DNA from: OMOG01 sp041485845
GTDB lineage: Bacteria > Acidobacteriota > Terriglobia > Bryobacterales > Bryobacteraceae
Length of the DNA stretch: 31,562 nucleotides
Reading direction: 5' to 3'
Assembly (NCBI GenBank): GCA_041485845.1
Contig: JBGPKH010000022.1
Location: forward strand, 1-31,562
Positions 8,888 to 16,475 of the stretch are shown piece by piece; position 1 is the first letter of the stretch; every line of letters starts with the position of its first letter. Position numbers and translations under genes: made by a program. Under the pieces are notes generated by a model. The model was given only the letters and a program-made list of their open reading frames with translations, was not told the DNA's origin and ran no database searches.

Positions 8888-9345
8888 CCGATTTGGCCGG
8901 AGACCGCCGGCGCAGCGCCAGTTGCGCCGTGCCGGATGAATGGCCGGCACCCAACTCGCACTTTGCGGAAGCGCCGTGGCGCCGCGAACGGACACGCCGG
9001 GAGCCGTCGGGCAGCATTCGGCCGGACAGGATCTCGCGGAAAACGACGGGCCGCGGGATGAGTGGTCCTTCGGGCAGCGTCCCTTGGGTTTCGTCCGGCA
9101 CAGGCCATGCCGGCCGCCCGGGCGTTCAGGGGATACGGATTCCCTCCAGCATGCTGTTTTGGAATCGAGAGCACCACAGCCGCGGACGGCCCGGCAATAT
9201 GCCGAGGTGTGAAGTGGTAATCAATCGCTTGGACAGGCTGGGAGGGCCGGGACAGGCCGGGAGGCCTGTCCCACGTTGGTGCGCAAGGGCTGGCGCTATG
9301 GTGGGGCAGGCGCTTTCGCCTGCCAACCGATTATTTCTCAGCTCC
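8888..9345. other. Hairpin-rich intergenic region, no gene supported
   Basis: Long overlapping frames cross this stretch on both strands, but none has a family motif, a ribosome binding site or sensible composition. The region is rich in inverted repeats. GTGCCGG (8929-8935) pairs with CCGGCAC (8944-8950), CCGGCA (9095-9100) pairs with TGCCGG (9108-9113), and two stronger ones lie at 9249-9324. I see no sign of a functional gene. Confidence 0.5.
9249..9324. repeat. Pair of perfect hairpins, REP-like intergenic repeat
   Basis: The first hairpin is GGGACAGGCC (9249-9258) with GGCCTGTCCC (9263-9272) and a 4-nt loop. The second is GGCAGGCG (9305-9312) with CGCCTGCC (9317-9324) and loop CTTT. They begin 22 nt after the kinase stop codon on the minus strand but lack a T-run. 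From memory, such GGGACAGGCC and GGCAGGCGCTTTCGCCTGCC units recur between genes in Solibacter-like genomes, so a dispersed palindromic repeat is the likely reading. A role as mRNA 3' end is possible. Confidence 0.6.
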
Positions 9346-12345
9346 TCAGCGAGCGCCGACGCGAAGCTTGGCGTCGGCTACCAACGGGTCGTCTGGGGTA
9401 GCCTTTTCCCGGATGGCCAGGAAAGTGCGATAAGAGTCCCCCGCGCCGGGGCTGTTTAAGCCTTCGCGCGCGCGCCCCAGGTAATAATACACGGCGGGGA
9501 GGTATCGATAGCTGGGAATATCATCAAGGAATAGGGCGGTGGCTTCGCCCTTGCGCTTGAGGCAGAGATCCAGCTCCGAATCGGCCTCCGCGTAGGCTTT
9601 GGCTTCGATGAAGGCGCGGCCGAGATCCAGGCGTCCGAGCCAGGTGTCGGAAACTCTCTGCGCATCCCGAAGAGTCTGGATGGCTTCCCGCGGATTGCCT
9701 TTTTGCAACCAAAGCTCACCCTCGATTATTTTCGTATAGGCCTGCGGCTCGGGAGCGGGTCCTTTGCCGATGTTCGCGGCGATGGCTCGGGCTTTGGATT
9801 CCTGGCCGGTTTGCAGATAGATACGAGCCGCGCATACACCCACCCTATAGTCCTGGCCGGCGGCAGCCATGGCCGCATCGGCAGCGGCGGCCGCCTGCGG
9901 TTTATGTCCGCGCATCAGATGAGCCTCCGCCAAGACCAAAGTCTGGAGCGCGGCCGCAGTCTTGTCGGCCCCATCCGCCGCGATGGCCTTTTCAAGAATA
10001 GCAATGGCATCCCCGGGCCTGCCTTCGAAAAGGGCGATATCGGCCAGACCCATCGCGGCAAGCGACGCTCCCAGCGGGCTCAGTCCCGCCATGTGGCGAT
10101 ATGTTTCCGCGGCATTCATGACTTTGCCCATCGCCAGGTCCGCAATCGCAATCGCAAGGTGGGCTTTGACATAGGACGGGTCTATCCCCAATGCGGCTCG
10201 CGCCTCGCGTTCGGCGGTGTCGAAATCGCCGGCGTACATGGCGAACAGAGACACGTTGTTCCGCCGCCATGCATTCTGGGGATCGAGTTCGGCGGCATAA
10301 CGGCCGGCCTCGAGCGCCTTTAGGAAATCCCGGCGGTAGAAATACGCGAGAGAAAGACTCTGTTGACCGGCGCTATCGGACGGATATGCTTTTGCCAGGG
10401 CCCTCAGCTCATCGAGGGCACGCTGGTCGTGGCGCGCATTCAGATCGTAAGTGCCGCGCATTTTGTATTTGTCGCGGGCGCTCATACGATCCATGCGCGC
10501 CATTGCCATCTGCTGATACTTCTCCGCCTCGGCCAGGTTTCCCTGGCTCGCGTATCTCACCGCGATACCGGCATACGCGCGTGCGAGGTTCGGATCGAGC
10601 TCGATGGCTTTCTCATAAGCCGCAATTGCGTCCCCGGTCTTGCCCAACCATTGCTTCTGCTCCGCGATGCCATAGGCATGTGCCGCCTCGATCGACGCTG
10701 CACCGAAGGTGTCTGATGGAGGCGTTATCGGAGAATCCTCGTGCAGAGCCTGCCGGATATGCGCCGCCAGCTTGACGACAGCCCCCAGCACCCCCTCTTT
10801 ACTGAGGCCATCGAGTTGCTCGCTCTTAATCGTGCTTCCTTTCAATGCGTCGATCGCCCGCACAGAAAGCCGGTATCTGCCGCCCTTACCGGCGATGGAG
10901 CCGGCTACCACGACGTGGATGGCTCGCCGCGCCGCAACCAGGCGGGCGAGCGGCTCCTCCATCGTGACCGCCCCCGGTTGTAGTTGCAACGCCAGCTTAT
11001 GAGCCTCGATGCGTTCGAAGCTATTGATGAAGCTCGCGCCTTCGAGAGCGACGCTGAGAATCGGCTCCAGCGCGTAATCAAAAACCGGATCGGACGTGGC
11101 GTTCGTGAAATCCGCCACAAGCACACTGACCGGGGCTGGCGCTGCCGGCCTCACTTGCAGCTTTCCCATGGTGAACACGATTCCGAGAATGGCTACCATT
11201 GCCGCCATCGAGACCACGATCCACTTCCATGTTCCCGACTCCGACATCATTCGCATGCGGGGGGTAACGATGGACGGCGCCGGTTCGGGCGCCACGCCCC
11301 GCCATACATCGAGCTGTTGAATGATCTCGCGGGCGCTTTGAAAGCGCGCAACGGGGTCCACCGCCAGGCATTTCATGACAATGCCGCTGATCGCGGCGGG
11401 CACCGCGTTATCGATTTCCGCGGGCGGAATTGGAGGCTTCCCGGTCCGCTTCAGAAGCACGGCTGCCACCGTACCCGCCTGGAACGGTATCTCGCCGGTG
11501 AGCAGTTCGTAGAAGATGATGCCGAGAGAGAAGATGTCGGAGCGCGCGTCAATGGAAGAGCCGGCCGCCTGCTCTGGCGACATGTAAGCCGGTGTGCCGA
11601 GTATCGCGCCCGTCTGCGTCAGCCCGGCCGTCTCCAGCGAGCGCGCCAGCCCAAAATCCATCACTGATATCCGGCCGCTGTTGCCGATCATGATGTTCTG
11701 CGGCTTCAGGTCGCGGTGAATCACTTGGCACGCGTGCGCGGCTTCCAGGCCTTCACAGACCTGCCGTATGATTTGAACTGCCTCTTCGGGTGAAAATTTC
11801 CTCTGTTTCTCCAGCAAAGAGAAGAGATCCCGGCCTTCCACGAACTCCATCGTGATAAACCGCAGGTCGCCAGCGACGCCCAGGTCGAAAAGGCGAATGA
11901 CGTTCCGGTGACTCACCTCCCGCGCGAACAGCAGCTCCTGCTTGAAACGCGCGAGGACGCTCGGACGATCCGCCAGTTCCGGCCGGATGACTTTGAGCGC
12001 CACCAGGCGGTCGAGTTCACGATCGCGCGCCTTGAACACGGCACCCATACCGCCTTCACCCAGCATTTGGAGGATTTCATACCGATCGGCCAGCACGCTC
12101 CCCGGAACGACGGCCTGTCTCGCGGCGTTACCCACGTGGGCGGCGACATTCGGCCAGGCGGTCCCGTCCCCGGTCGTCACAAAGTCTCCGGGGTGGGGAT
12201 CTACGACGGTGACATCCTCTGAGCCCTGTTGTTCAAGCGGAACGCTTTCGGAAGAAAAACGGCTTTTGCATCTGCCGCATGTCAGCGTGCCAAATGGATT
12301 GCTGTGCTTGCAGTGCGGGCACTGTACTGCCGGTCCTGTGCTCAT
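9346..12345 (-). CDS. Ser/Thr protein kinase with zinc ribbon, TolB-like domain and TPR repeats
   Basis: This is a 999-residue membrane kinase of the bacterial PknB-like type. Residues 9-26 form a zinc ribbon (C9PHC12...C23GRC26). The kinase domain covers about 88-350, with glycine-rich loop LGEGGMGAVF (95-104), Lys118, catalytic HRDLKPQN (Asp212), DFG at 230-232 and activation-loop GTPAYMSPEQ. One membrane helix at about 374-394 separates it from an extracytoplasmic part. That part has a TolB-like (adenylate-cyclase-associated) alpha/beta domain at about 406-540, then TPR repeats (AYEKAIELDPNLARAYAGIA and others) to the C terminus. All residues needed for activity are present. The target is unknown; the Oar-like gene downstream on the same strand is a candidate partner by position only. 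Confidence 0.92.
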   Translation of the reverse strand: MSTGPAVQCPHCKHSNPFGTLTCGRCKSRFSSESVPLEQQGSEDVTVVDPHPGDFVTTGDGTAWPNVAAHVGNAARQAVVPGSVLADRYEILQMLGEGGMGAVFKARDRELDRLVALKVIRPELADRPSVLARFKQELLFAREVSHRNVIRLFDLGVAGDLRFITMEFVEGRDLFSLLEKQRKFSPEEAVQIIRQVCEGLEAAHACQVIHRDLKPQNIMIGNSGRISVMDFGLARSLETAGLTQTGAILGTPAYMSPEQAAGSSIDARSDIFSLGIIFYELLTGEIPFQAGTVAAVLLKRTGKPPIPPAEIDNAVPAAISGIVMKCLAVDPVARFQSAREIIQQLDVWRGVAPEPAPSIVTPRMRMMSESGTWKWIVVSMAAMVAILGIVFTMGKLQVRPAAPAPVSVLVADFTNATSDPVFDYALEPILSVALEGASFINSFERIEAHKLALQLQPGAVTMEEPLARLVAARRAIHVVVAGSIAGKGGRYRLSVRAIDALKGSTIKSEQLDGLSKEGVLGAVVKLAAHIRQALHEDSPITPPSDTFGAASIEAAHAYGIAEQKQWLGKTGDAIAAYEKAIELDPNLARAYAGIAVRYASQGNLAEAEKYQQMAMARMDRMSARDKYKMRGTYDLNARHDQRALDELRALAKAYPSDSAGQQSLSLAYFYRRDFLKALEAGRYAAELDPQNAWRRNNVSLFAMYAGDFDTAEREARAALGIDPSYVKAHLAIAIADLAMGKVMNAAETYRHMAGLSPLGASLAAMGLADIALFEGRPGDAIAILEKAIAADGADKTAAALQTLVLAEAHLMRGHKPQAAAAADAAMAAAGQDYRVGVCAARIYLQTGQESKARAIAANIGKGPAPEPQAYTKIIEGELWLQKGNPREAIQTLRDAQRVSDTWLGRLDLGRAFIEAKAYAEADSELDLCLKRKGEATALFLDDIPSYRYLPAVYYYLGRAREGLNSPGAGDSYRTFLAIREKATPDDPLVADAKLRVGAR

Positions 12346-12379
12346 GTTTCAATCCCGCCACGATCCGTCCCCCGAGGAT

Positions 12380-12419
12380 CTAGCACGTGATTTTGTAACT
12401 AAATTATACTACTAGCACG
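12380..12419 (-). promoter_or_regulatory. TATAAT -10 element flanked by direct repeats upstream of kinase gene
   Basis: On the minus strand a perfect TATAAT (plus 12403-12408) lies about 58 nt upstream of the kinase start codon at 12345. The octamer CTAGCACG occurs at 12380-12387 and again at 12412-12419, flanking the -10 at a centre distance of 32 bp. There is no good -35 at 16-18 bp, which would fit a regulator-dependent promoter. The regulatory role is inferred. Confidence 0.4.
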
Positions 12420-12634
12420 AAGCGGCCTCTGCCTTCCGAACGAACACAACGAACATCCTCCGGGCGGGTATTGAGGGCCATGTAGACCACGCCCATCCCT
12501 CCGGCGCTGGCTGATTGAAGAATCTCGTATGAGCCGAACGCGCATGGCGAAAGCGACTCGGACACATTATGGACCATTTCCCGGATATTTGGAGGCGTTA
12601 GCCGGGTTTGCCCCTTTCACCGCAGGCAGCCGGC
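12420..12634. other. Intergenic region without supported gene
   Basis: A plus-strand frame starting at 12529 (75 codons) runs antisense into the small secreted-protein gene and has no motif or ribosome binding site. I see nothing else here. Confidence 0.4.
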
Positions 12635-12973
12635 TCAGCACGACCGTGCTGGCGACGAGCACTGGATTGCTCGCGCGGGCTGTAGCCATCGATCCGGTCC
12701 CGACCACAGAACATAAGGGCTATCTGCGTCAAGGTAATACACAAACGGTTGGTTGATTCGACCCGCTCGGAAGCTACCCCGGATTCCGCACTTTGCCGTT
12801 CCCAATCCGTCGAGAGGGGCCCCTCGAATCGGCCATTGACCGGGTCCCCAATACGGGCGGTGCCATCCATAATAGGGGCGGCGCACTACCACGACCCCAC
12901 GAACAGCGGCGGAAGCGGTGATCGGTCCCGGCGTCATCAGTGCAGCCGCCAGAATCGGCAATCCCTTTTTCAT
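12635..12973 (-). CDS. Small secreted Pro/Tyr/Trp-rich protein, hypothetical
   Basis: The ATG at 12973 has GGAGG six nucleotides upstream, one of the better ribosome binding sites in the window. The N terminus is a clear signal peptide (MKKGLPILAAALMTPGPITASA). It is followed by VVVVRRPYYGWHRPYWGPGQ, a Tyr/Trp/Pro/Gly-rich stretch common in small envelope proteins. The rest of the 112-residue frame is less protein-like and ends in Arg/Ser/Cys-rich sequence, so the 3' part may be decayed or frameshifted. An overlapping frame in the same direction also stays open. Function unknown. I trust the start more than the end. Confidence 0.5.
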   Translation of the reverse strand: MKKGLPILAAALMTPGPITASAAVRGVVVVRRPYYGWHRPYWGPGQWPIRGAPLDGLGTAKCGIRGSFRAGRINQPFVYYLDADSPYVLWSGPDRWLQPARAIQCSSPARSC

Positions 12974-13165
12974 TTTCGACCTCCGGCATGGTTACTGGCA
13001 ACCGCCTTGCCAAGTAAGTCCTTAATTGCCAGGCGGTTCGCGAAATGCTCCATTGGCCGCGTCACCAGGCTGGTGGCCGAAATCAGCCACGCCGGCAAGA
13101 AGGTTGCCGCCGGCAGGCGGCGAGGCAGGCGATCGGAGCCGGCAAATGACCCGCGCCCCGACGTC

Positions 13166-14686
13166 TCAATTCCAGTAATTGCGGTCCAGGCTGCGATACT
13201 GCACGGCTTCCGCCACGTGCTTGGCCGACACACTCTCGCTCCCGCCGAGATCGGCGATCGTGCGCGCGACCTTGAGAACGCGGTCGTGCGCACGCGCCGA
13301 AAGACCCAGGCGGCGTACCGCCATCTCCAGCGTGCGCTCGCCGGATTCGTCGAGCGCGCACTGCCTGCGGATCATGCGCGCAGGCATGCGCGAGTTATAG
13401 TAGCCGCGCGCCTGCTGTACCGCGCGGGCCGCCGCCACGCGCCGTCGAATTTCGGCCGAGGATTCCGCCGGCGTGTTGCCGCGCAACTCCTTGTACGGAA
13501 CCGCGGGGACTTCCACATGGATATCGATGCGGTCGAGAAGCGGTCCGCTGATCTTGCCGAGATACTGCACGATCTGCCCGGGCGTGCAGCGGCACTCGCG
13601 CGTGGTATCCCCGTAGAATCCGCATTTGCACGGATTCATTCCCGCCAGCAACATGAAGTTCGACGGGAAGAGCAGCGTCATGGTCGAGCGCGCGATGGCC
13701 ACCGAACCGTCCTCGATCGGCTGGCGGAGCGACTCCAGCACGTCCCGCGGGAATTCGGGGAGCTCGTCGAGAAAGAGCACTCCGTTGTGCGCCAGGCTCA
13801 CTTCACCGGGACGCGGGATCCCCGCCCCGCCGCCGAGCAGGCCGGCATCCGAGATGGAGTGGTGCGGCGCGCGGAATGGCCGCCGGCGCAAAAGTCCCGT
13901 ACCGACGCCCAGCAGCCCCGCAATGCTGTGGATCTTGGTGGTCTCCAGCGCCTCGTCGAAGGTCAGCGGCGGCAGGATTCCGGCGAAGCGCTTGGCCAGC
14001 ATAGTCTTCCCCGAACCCGGCGGCCCGATCATCAGCAGATTGTGCGCGCCGGCGGCCGCCACTTCCAGAGCGCGCTTGGCCATCGTCTGGCCGCGGACGT
14101 CCTGGAAATCGACTCCCGCCGCGGCTTCCCCTTCGTGCCCATTCACCGCCGGTGAGGCGCGAACGTAAGCCTCCGGGCGCGTGAGCAAATCCACGACTTC
14201 GGCCAGGTGCCGCACGCCATAGACGCTCACCCCCTCGACCACCGCCGCCTCCGCCGCGTTCTCGGCCGGCACGATGAGGTTGGGAATCGCCATGTCGCGG
14301 GCGCACACAGCCACCGAGAGCGCTCCCCGCACGGGACGAATCGTGCCATCGAGTGAGAGCTCGCCGACCAGGATGTGGCGATCCAGATTCTTCACCGCGC
14401 CCATGGCGCCCAGAATTCCCAGCGCCACCGGCAGATCGAATCCGGCGCCCTCCTTGCGAACGTTGGCCGGAGCCAGGTTGATGGTCAGAGTTTTGTTGGG
14501 GTAGCCGAAGCCGGAATTGATGAGCGCGCTCTTAATGCGCTCCCGGCTTTCGCGCACCGCCACGTCGGGCATGCCGACCATTCGGGAGTCGCGCGCCGAG
14601 CCCGACAGGTACATGTCGACTTCGACATCGATCAGATGAGCATCAATGCCATACACGGCGGCGCTGCGGGTTTTGAACAGCGCCAT
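13166..14686 (-). CDS. comM: Mg-chelatase-like AAA+ ATPase ComM/YifB
   Basis: ComM (YifB) is a hexameric AAA+ helicase that promotes branch migration during integration of DNA taken up by natural transformation. The 506-residue product has the usual length. The N-terminal ribosomal-S5/Lon-protease-like domain (residues 1-180) contains GMPDVAVRESRERIKSAL and LTINLAPANVRKEGAGFDLP. The AAA+ core has Walker A GPPGSGKTM (221-229), Walker B VLFLDELPEF (303-312) and a Cys cluster, NPCKCGFYGD then ECRC (351-367). The C-terminal Mg_chelatase_C helical domain ends near YRSLDRNYWN. No competence or dprA gene is adjacent here. Confidence 0.94.
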   Translation of the reverse strand: MALFKTRSAAVYGIDAHLIDVEVDMYLSGSARDSRMVGMPDVAVRESRERIKSALINSGFGYPNKTLTINLAPANVRKEGAGFDLPVALGILGAMGAVKNLDRHILVGELSLDGTIRPVRGALSVAVCARDMAIPNLIVPAENAAEAAVVEGVSVYGVRHLAEVVDLLTRPEAYVRASPAVNGHEGEAAAGVDFQDVRGQTMAKRALEVAAAGAHNLLMIGPPGSGKTMLAKRFAGILPPLTFDEALETTKIHSIAGLLGVGTGLLRRRPFRAPHHSISDAGLLGGGAGIPRPGEVSLAHNGVLFLDELPEFPRDVLESLRQPIEDGSVAIARSTMTLLFPSNFMLLAGMNPCKCGFYGDTTRECRCTPGQIVQYLGKISGPLLDRIDIHVEVPAVPYKELRGNTPAESSAEIRRRVAAARAVQQARGYYNSRMPARMIRRQCALDESGERTLEMAVRRLGLSARAHDRVLKVARTIADLGGSESVSAKHVAEAVQYRSLDRNYWN

Positions 14687-14908
14687 TCGATGGGGAGACC
14701 GTTTGGTCCAGTATATGGGGTAGTGTGCCTCAGCGGAGCATTTCTCACATTTGTGGGCGCTCAGGACCTCGCCGAGATGGGAACGCCGCGAGAGAGGCCG
14801 GCGGGTGTTCCTGAATCGCGTGCGGCGATTCCTCCGCGATGAGGAGCATCCGACTCACAGCGCCCTAGTCCGCCGATGCACGAGCAAAGTGGTAAGATTG
14901 CAGCCGTA

Positions 14909-15151
14909 ATGAAGCCTATAGCACGCTACATGGAAGAGACCGGAATCAGCCTTGGCCAACTCGTCACAGCCGCGGGACTGGACAGGAAACTGGTCGAGGC
15001 CATCGTAAAGGGCAACCACACCCCCAGTCCGTTGCAGCGCCAACGCCTGGCCGCCGCATTGAGCGTTTCCACGGACGACATTTCCTGGGGACACGCGGTG
15101 CCGGTCCAACACATGCGCGGCAACGGTCCCCAAGCCGGACGCTCCACTTGA
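14909..15151 (+). CDS. Small helix-turn-helix (XRE-like) protein
   Basis: The predicted protein is 80 residues from the ATG at 14909 (91 if translation begins at the in-frame ATG at 14876). It contains a single helix-turn-helix of lambda-repressor/XRE type: MEETGISLGQLVTAAGLDRK as helices 1-2 and LVEAIVKGNHTPSPLQRQRL as the recognition part. A short tail, DISWGHAVPVQHM, follows. Neither start has a clear Shine-Dalgarno; I prefer 14909 because the domain begins there. It converges on the glycoside-hydrolase-like gene, leaving 24 nt between the stop codons. Target genes are unknown. With no second domain it could be a minimal DNA-binding regulator. Confidence 0.65.
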   Translation: MKPIARYMEETGISLGQLVTAAGLDRKLVEAIVKGNHTPSPLQRQRLAAALSVSTDDISWGHAVPVQHMRGNGPQAGRST

Positions 15152-15175
15152 TCCAGGACGGCATCCCCCGGATAC

Positions 15176-16417
15176 TCATTCTGGATTCTGTTCGACTCGG
15201 AGAAGCACCCCGGCGCCCGGCGCGAGCCAGTCCATTTCACGCCCAAACGGCTCCTCGCGCCCGGTATACGGCGAGACGCGCCGCACCGTCGCGGCGGGGA
15301 CCTTCCACTGGATCGCAAAGCGGAAGGATTGCGACAGGTCCTTGTTGACCAGCATCACGTAGGGGCGTTGGCGATCGTCTTCAAATTCTCCGACCAGAAA
15401 GCGCGCAACGGCCGGTGTGCGGACCAGCCTCTGCGTCATGGCGACCCCCTGAACCAGACGGCTCCCGGAGAGCGGCCGGCCCTGCTCGGGCACGTCGGGC
15501 GAGTGATAGACGCCGGTCGAGCGGAGATGGATCAGCGTCGGCGCCAGCGCGTGGATCTCATTGTCGATGCGGCGCATCATGTCCCAGGTCGCGGTCCGAT
15601 TACCCCACTGGTCTACAGGAGCCGACCGATAGTTGCCCAGGCGAGGAGCGAAATACGTGAAGTATTGAACGCCGCGTCCGCCGTACGCCATCGTGCCGTA
15701 GGCCTGCAGGTGGAACGTGGCGTCGGACGGCTCCATATAGTTGAAATGGCCGTTGGAGAGCACACAGTTCCAGAACGGCGTCTGGGTCTCGATGGAGAGC
15801 CGCCGGAAGATCTCCAGGTTCGTAAAGAACGGGCCGAGCATCTCTCCGTCCACCAGGGAGTAATTGTCGTAGCTCAGAAACGGCTGATGGACCGTGTCGA
15901 CGAGTTTGCGCACGTACGAATCGTAATCGCTGCTCCCGATGGTGGAGGCATTCACGTGATACGGGAGGAGGTTGACGTACGGCCAAAGATCCGGCATGGA
16001 CTCGCGCAGCAGCGCCGCCATGCGGCCCAGGCCGGGCATCAGAGCGATGCCTGGCTCGTCGTTGAGGTAGAAGCCGAGGGCCGCCGGCTTTCCTGCGATC
16101 TGAGTCTTCAGCTCGGAAATCCCGGACCGGAGCTGGGATTCGTCCGGGAGATTATCCCAAGCATATCCGTTGACGCGCCGGTCGCGGACAAAGCAGCTCA
16201 AGCCCGCATCGTGAACGCGGTCGAGGTCCGAGGGGGCGCAAAAACCCGAGATGTTCAATCCCGCGTCGCGCATTTCGCGCAACTGGCCTGGGTCCGGCGG
16301 CGAGTTTCCCCAGGCCATCACGGCGAATTCGCGCGGAGACACGCGCGGCGGCGGCCCTTGGGCGAACAGATCTGCCGCCCACGCCAGCACAATGGTAAGA
16401 ACGCAAGTGGTTTTCAT
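15176..16417 (-). CDS. Secreted glycoside-hydrolase-like TIM-barrel protein, hypothetical
   Basis: This is a 413-residue protein with a Sec signal peptide (MKTTCVLTIVLAWAADLFAQ, cleavage near residue 20). The mature part starts with alternating short strands and helices (QLREMRDAGLNISGF, DRVHDAGLSCFVRDR). It contains LGFYLNDEPG with Glu121, reminiscent of the acid/base strand of clan-A-like glycoside hydrolases, and ends with a small beta-rich domain (PYVMLVNKDLSQSFRFAIQW). I cannot assign a family with certainty, and the hydrolase reading is inference. The frame is open upstream to 16495, but the ATG at 16417 has GGAGG 10 nt upstream and begins the signal peptide. It is transcribed divergently from the PQQ dehydrogenase gene, 58 nt away. 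Confidence 0.7.
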   Translation of the reverse strand: MKTTCVLTIVLAWAADLFAQGPPPRVSPREFAVMAWGNSPPDPGQLREMRDAGLNISGFCAPSDLDRVHDAGLSCFVRDRRVNGYAWDNLPDESQLRSGISELKTQIAGKPAALGFYLNDEPGIALMPGLGRMAALLRESMPDLWPYVNLLPYHVNASTIGSSDYDSYVRKLVDTVHQPFLSYDNYSLVDGEMLGPFFTNLEIFRRLSIETQTPFWNCVLSNGHFNYMEPSDATFHLQAYGTMAYGGRGVQYFTYFAPRLGNYRSAPVDQWGNRTATWDMMRRIDNEIHALAPTLIHLRSTGVYHSPDVPEQGRPLSGSRLVQGVAMTQRLVRTPAVARFLVGEFEDDRQRPYVMLVNKDLSQSFRFAIQWKVPAATVRRVSPYTGREEPFGREMDWLAPGAGVLLRVEQNPE

Positions 16418-16439
16418 AATGGTGCACCCTCCCAACAAA

Positions 16440-16467
16440 TATAATGAATGAGATTCGGACAAGGAGG
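16440..16467 (+). promoter_or_regulatory. -10 element and strong ribosome binding site of the PQQ dehydrogenase gene
   Basis: A perfect TATAAT lies at 16440-16445. AAGGAGG lies at 16461-16467, 8 nt before the ATG at 16476. The whole divergent intergenic space is 58 bp, so the promoters of the two genes must overlap. No good -35 is visible. Confidence 0.5.
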
Positions 16468-16475
16468 GTTGTGAA

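Noticed and set aside
8893..9459. 188-codon plus-strand frame in the hairpin-rich region
   Set aside because: It reads through the palindromic repeats and into the kinase gene on the other strand; no start signal or motif.
14690..14842. 50-codon plus-strand ORF with a hydrophobic start next to comM
   Set aside because: Looks a little like a signal peptide but has no ribosome binding site, no recognisable mature part and lies just 3 nt beyond the comM start codon.
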